From: Fusibacter paucivorans
Lineage (GTDB): Bacteria > Bacillota > Clostridia > Peptostreptococcales > Acidaminobacteraceae
DNA length: 64,000 bases
Assembly (NCBI RefSeq): GCF_018390735.1
Contig: NZ_JAHBCL010000013.1
Coordinates: 1 to 64,000 of the forward strand
Direction: 5' to 3'
Positions 61,850 through 64,000 of this stretch are shown one piece after another. Below the pieces are notes generated by a model, which did not search any database, was not told where the DNA came from, and was given only the letters and a program-made list of their open reading frames with translations. The position numbers were made by a program, and so were the translations under genes. Numbering within the stretch: the first letter of the stretch is position 1; each line of letters begins with the position of its first letter.

Positions 61850-63743
61850 ATAATCTCTCCTGAATATAGGCAATTTCATCGTCTGACAATGTCAGCGCAT
61901 CAAATAATATTTGATCGACAGCCTGAATAATGCGATAAACTTGATTGCCCTTTGCGTCTTTTGCGGATGTTTTAAGCTGCTCGAGCTGCAATAACGATTG
62001 TGTATCAAAACTGAATATCGGCATGGCTTTCAGCGGCGTGGCATAAAGTTCCAACATTGTTCCCTTACGCTTTCCCTGCAGATAGAGCCAAAACCGAATG
62101 ACACTTGAGTTTAAAACGAGCATAAGAATATCCAGCGGCATAATTGTATTAGTATGACTGTTATCAACATTATAAGCCAATTTGTTTTTAATGTAATAAA
62201 CATCAGCAGACGCATAAAAGTCACTTTCAACATAGGCGAATGCATTGGTATCTCTTCGCTGCGGCACAACGATTTTAGGTCCTTTAAAAAGGTCTTCATC
62301 TCTGGGCCACGTCAATTGATACCATGCACGGACACCATTTTTCACTTCGCGACGCTTCTCAAGCAAGGTGCGATACGGTTCAAAGTGCTCAATCAACTCT
62401 ATAGGCATTGTCGCTTCTGTTGCCTGGTCATCCAAATAGTAAATAAAATAGTCCGCTGTGGATTCTGTGGTAAAATGCCTGATCTGACTGTTTTTAAAAA
62501 ATGGGCGCAGCCATTTCCGCATTGCTTGCGTTGTTTCAGCAGCTTCTTCATGAGAGAGGACAAAAATACCGCTGCGCGATTTAGATCGGTCTGCACCGCT
62601 TACAATCCCTTGTCGGACAACGTAGCGATCAGCAAGTTCGCAGACTTGGCAATTTCTTATTTTGGTCAAAATCGCATTCGCCACATCCGAAGCAATAAAC
62701 TGAATTTGCTCACGATCGTTAAAAGCCATGTCATATGGCAACTGTTTCGGACTCGTCTGTAGATCGCGATAGAGATCAATATGCGTCGGTTTTGCTTTGG
62801 CGACTGCATAAAGACATGCGTGCAGCCGCCTGGATTGGAATACGGTTCTCTCATCAAAGTTTAGCATATTTTGCAGATAAAACCTAGTTTTAAGGAAATG
62901 CCTTAGTTTCTTGGCGCCATCCGCTGTAAAAAAGTAATTGGAAGTTAAATAGCAGAGTGTGCCGCCATCTTTTAAGCATTCATAGCCCCGATAGATAAAA
63001 AAATAGAAATAATCCATTTTGCCTTCATAATAAAGTTGCCCAAACGTCGTTTCTTTAATGGGTTTAAAAAGCGCGAGGTGCCCTTTTTCGCCAATATATG
63101 GAGGATTGCCAATAATGAGGTCAAATGATGCCATGTCGTGTAAAAGGCTGTTGCCGACAATGAGATTAAGCCTTTCAGGGCATTCCAGTTTAAAAGACAT
63201 CAAAAATAATTTCAGTAATTGATTGAAAGCGACAATCGCATCCTCATTGATATCAAATGCATAAACATTATTCGCAATATAATCGTAGATGAGCTGCACG
63301 CGTGAACACTGTTTTAATATAAAAGCAAGCCATTCTAAATAGGCCAGTATCAGCATACCTGAACCGCAACACGGATCTAAAATACTTTTTTTTAAAAGCC
63401 AATCGGCAAGCATGCGGACTTCTTCTGTTGTGGTTTCCTCAATTGCTTTTATCTTACATTCAATATTGATTCCCTTTTTCTTCTGTTCTCCTTGAGCCGC
63501 CTCTGTTCTATGGGCAGAATACTGATCTGCGTAGACATCACTTTGGACATATTGACACCAAATGTGTTTAAAAGGTGCCATTAGATCCGGTCTATTTTGC
63601 TTAATATGCGCAGACAACAGCAAGTAAACCATTTCCTGCTGTTGTTCAGCTGGCGTATAAACAGTACCAGCCTCACCTTTTGGGACAATGGCGGATTCAT
63701 GCGCGTATTTTGCCTTTAGTGTTAGATAATTCTCAGAAAACAT
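61833..63743 (-). CDS. N6-adenine DNA methyltransferase (TaqI/Eco57I-like)
   Basis: A 636-residue gamma-class DNA adenine methyltransferase. Motif X GTVYTP (26-31), motif I LDPCCGSGMLILAYLEW (from 122), motif IV IIGNPPYIG (NPPY 213-216), then YLTSNYFFTADGAKKLR and a C-terminal half like the TaqI target-recognition domain. The N-terminus before motif I is only about 120 residues, too short for the fused nuclease of type IIG enzymes. No restriction gene is visible here, so it is probably an orphan, but upstream genes lie beyond the window. GGGAGG precedes the ATG. Confidence 0.85.
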   Translation of the reverse strand: MFSENYLTLKAKYAHESAIVPKGEAGTVYTPAEQQQEMVYLLLSAHIKQNRPDLMAPFKHIWCQYVQSDVYADQYSAHRTEAAQGEQKKKGINIECKIKAIEETTTEEVRMLADWLLKKSILDPCCGSGMLILAYLEWLAFILKQCSRVQLIYDYIANNVYAFDINEDAIVAFNQLLKLFLMSFKLECPERLNLIVGNSLLHDMASFDLIIGNPPYIGEKGHLALFKPIKETTFGQLYYEGKMDYFYFFIYRGYECLKDGGTLCYLTSNYFFTADGAKKLRHFLKTRFYLQNMLNFDERTVFQSRRLHACLYAVAKAKPTHIDLYRDLQTSPKQLPYDMAFNDREQIQFIASDVANAILTKIRNCQVCELADRYVVRQGIVSGADRSKSRSGIFVLSHEEAAETTQAMRKWLRPFFKNSQIRHFTTESTADYFIYYLDDQATEATMPIELIEHFEPYRTLLEKRREVKNGVRAWYQLTWPRDEDLFKGPKIVVPQRRDTNAFAYVESDFYASADVYYIKNKLAYNVDNSHTNTIMPLDILMLVLNSSVIRFWLYLQGKRKGTMLELYATPLKAMPIFSFDTQSLLQLEQLKTSAKDAKGNQVYRIIQAVDQILFDALTLSDDEIAYIQERLYENHH

Positions 63744-63767
63744 GTAAAATGCCCTCCCAATTATGAT

Positions 63768-63783
63768 TTGTATTGCAATACAA
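63768..63783. promoter_or_regulatory. 16-bp perfect palindrome upstream of methyltransferase
   Basis: TTGTATTGCAATACAA, self-complementary, 25 bp before the methyltransferase start and after the terminator of the preceding gene. A candidate operator; it overlaps any promoter in this short gap. Confidence 0.6.
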
Positions 63784-63820
63784 TGCCACGCAAATGCCTT
63801 ACTTAACTTTCAAATATTCT

Positions 63821-63856
63821 AAAAAAAAAATTTTAGTACAACGTACTAAAATTTTT
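63821..63856 (-). terminator. terminator of partial gene at window end
   Basis: Stem AAATTTTAGTAC / GTACTAAAATTT with a three-base loop, followed by a long T-run on the minus strand (63821-63830). The gene's stop codon is inside the stem. Confidence 0.85.
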
Positions 63857-64000
63857 GTCTTCTATATTTACCGTAGCCGATTTTCTCTACACCGTCAATG
63901 CTTAGAATAATATTATCAACCAATAGGTCAAAATCGGGGATGGTGATGTCGATACCTTTCTTTTTCAGATACTTCATGATTGTAATCAATCGGATGTGAT
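63846..64000 (-). CDS. C-terminal part of unidentified protein
   Basis: The last 51 or so codons of a gene that continues past the window edge: HIRLITIMKYLKKKGIDIT, then DFDLLVDNIILSIDGVEK and a basic end KYRRQKF. I do not recognise it. The pattern KKKGIDIT..DFDLLV is faintly like the C-terminus of LLH-type phage holins, but this is weak. The stop is TAG at 63846-63848, in the terminator stem. Confidence 0.6.
   Translation of the reverse strand, partial: HIRLITIMKYLKKKGIDITIPDFDLLVDNIILSIDGVEKIGYGKYRRQKF

Noticed and set aside
63846-64000. Phage-holin identity for the partial gene
   Set aside because: Only about 50 residues are visible and the resemblance is faint; no phage genes elsewhere in the window.

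Overview
The window is bacterial chromosome from a low-GC Gram-positive anaerobe, most likely a Clostridia lineage. Nearly all genes lie on the minus strand. Read from high to low coordinates, the backbone follows a block long known from Bacillus and Clostridia: comEC-holA-(rpsT)-lepA-hemW-hrcA-grpE-dnaK-dnaJ-prmA-rsmE-mtaB-HIT-rpsU-yqeY-phoH-pgpH-ybeY-cdd-era-mgtE-recO-glyS-ppsR-ppdK-dgt-dnaG-rpoD-trmK-nif3-rnpB. An aldehyde:ferredoxin oxidoreductase operon, NifX/MinD-ferredoxin proteins and a PPDK with its regulator fit an anaerobe. The genus cannot be fixed from the sequence; a Fusibacter-like organism is only a guess. The usual sporulation/germination genes between rpsT and lepA are absent.

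Layout. 0-1 kb: a CsbD-like stress protein and RNase P RNA. 1-7.1 kb: nif3, trmK, rpoD, dnaG, dgt. 7.3-22.8 kb is the main accessory block. It holds thiC under a TPP riboswitch, a YdjG/YdjI zinc-ribbon/SPFH pair, an operon of alcohol dehydrogenase, four-cluster ferredoxin, tungsten-type AOR and a MoaD-like protein with a TetR regulator behind it, a PPC-domain protein, a 1166-residue protein with four AAA+ modules, and methylthioribose kinase. 22.9-32.9 kb: ppdK, ppsR, glyS with a T-box leader, a DUF4342 protein, recO, mgtE, era, cdd. 33-42.4 kb: a DUF3048 lipoprotein, ybeY, pgpH, phoH, yqeY, rpsU, a HIT protein, mtaB, rsmE, prmA. 42.6-43.5 kb: an EamA transporter on the plus strand that interrupts dnaJ-prmA. 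43.6-49.9 kb: the CIRCE-controlled heat-shock operon and hemW. 50.1-52.7 kb: a NifX-MinD-MinD-NifX cluster inserted between hemW and lepA. 53.2-58.2 kb: lepA, rpsT (plus strand), a DUF3784 protein, a HELVH-type lipoprotein and holA. 58.2-63.7 kb: comEC, a membrane-anchored protein of unknown function and an orphan N6-adenine DNA methyltransferase, probably one transcription unit.

The genes work mostly as housekeeping: replication and transcription initiation (dnaG, rpoD), tRNA/rRNA maturation (rnpB, trmK, mtaB, ybeY, rsmE, era), protein folding, and DNA uptake and repair. The accessory block adds acid/aldehyde/alcohol redox chemistry. The most unusual items are the AAA+ protein whose four modules read dead-live-live-dead; six 22-bp direct repeats upstream of the AOR operon; a stem that buries the comEC ribosome-binding site; a terminator in the ppdK leader; and a roughly 20-bp dispersed intergenic motif whose copies fall repeatedly at the borders between the conserved backbone and the inserted genes.
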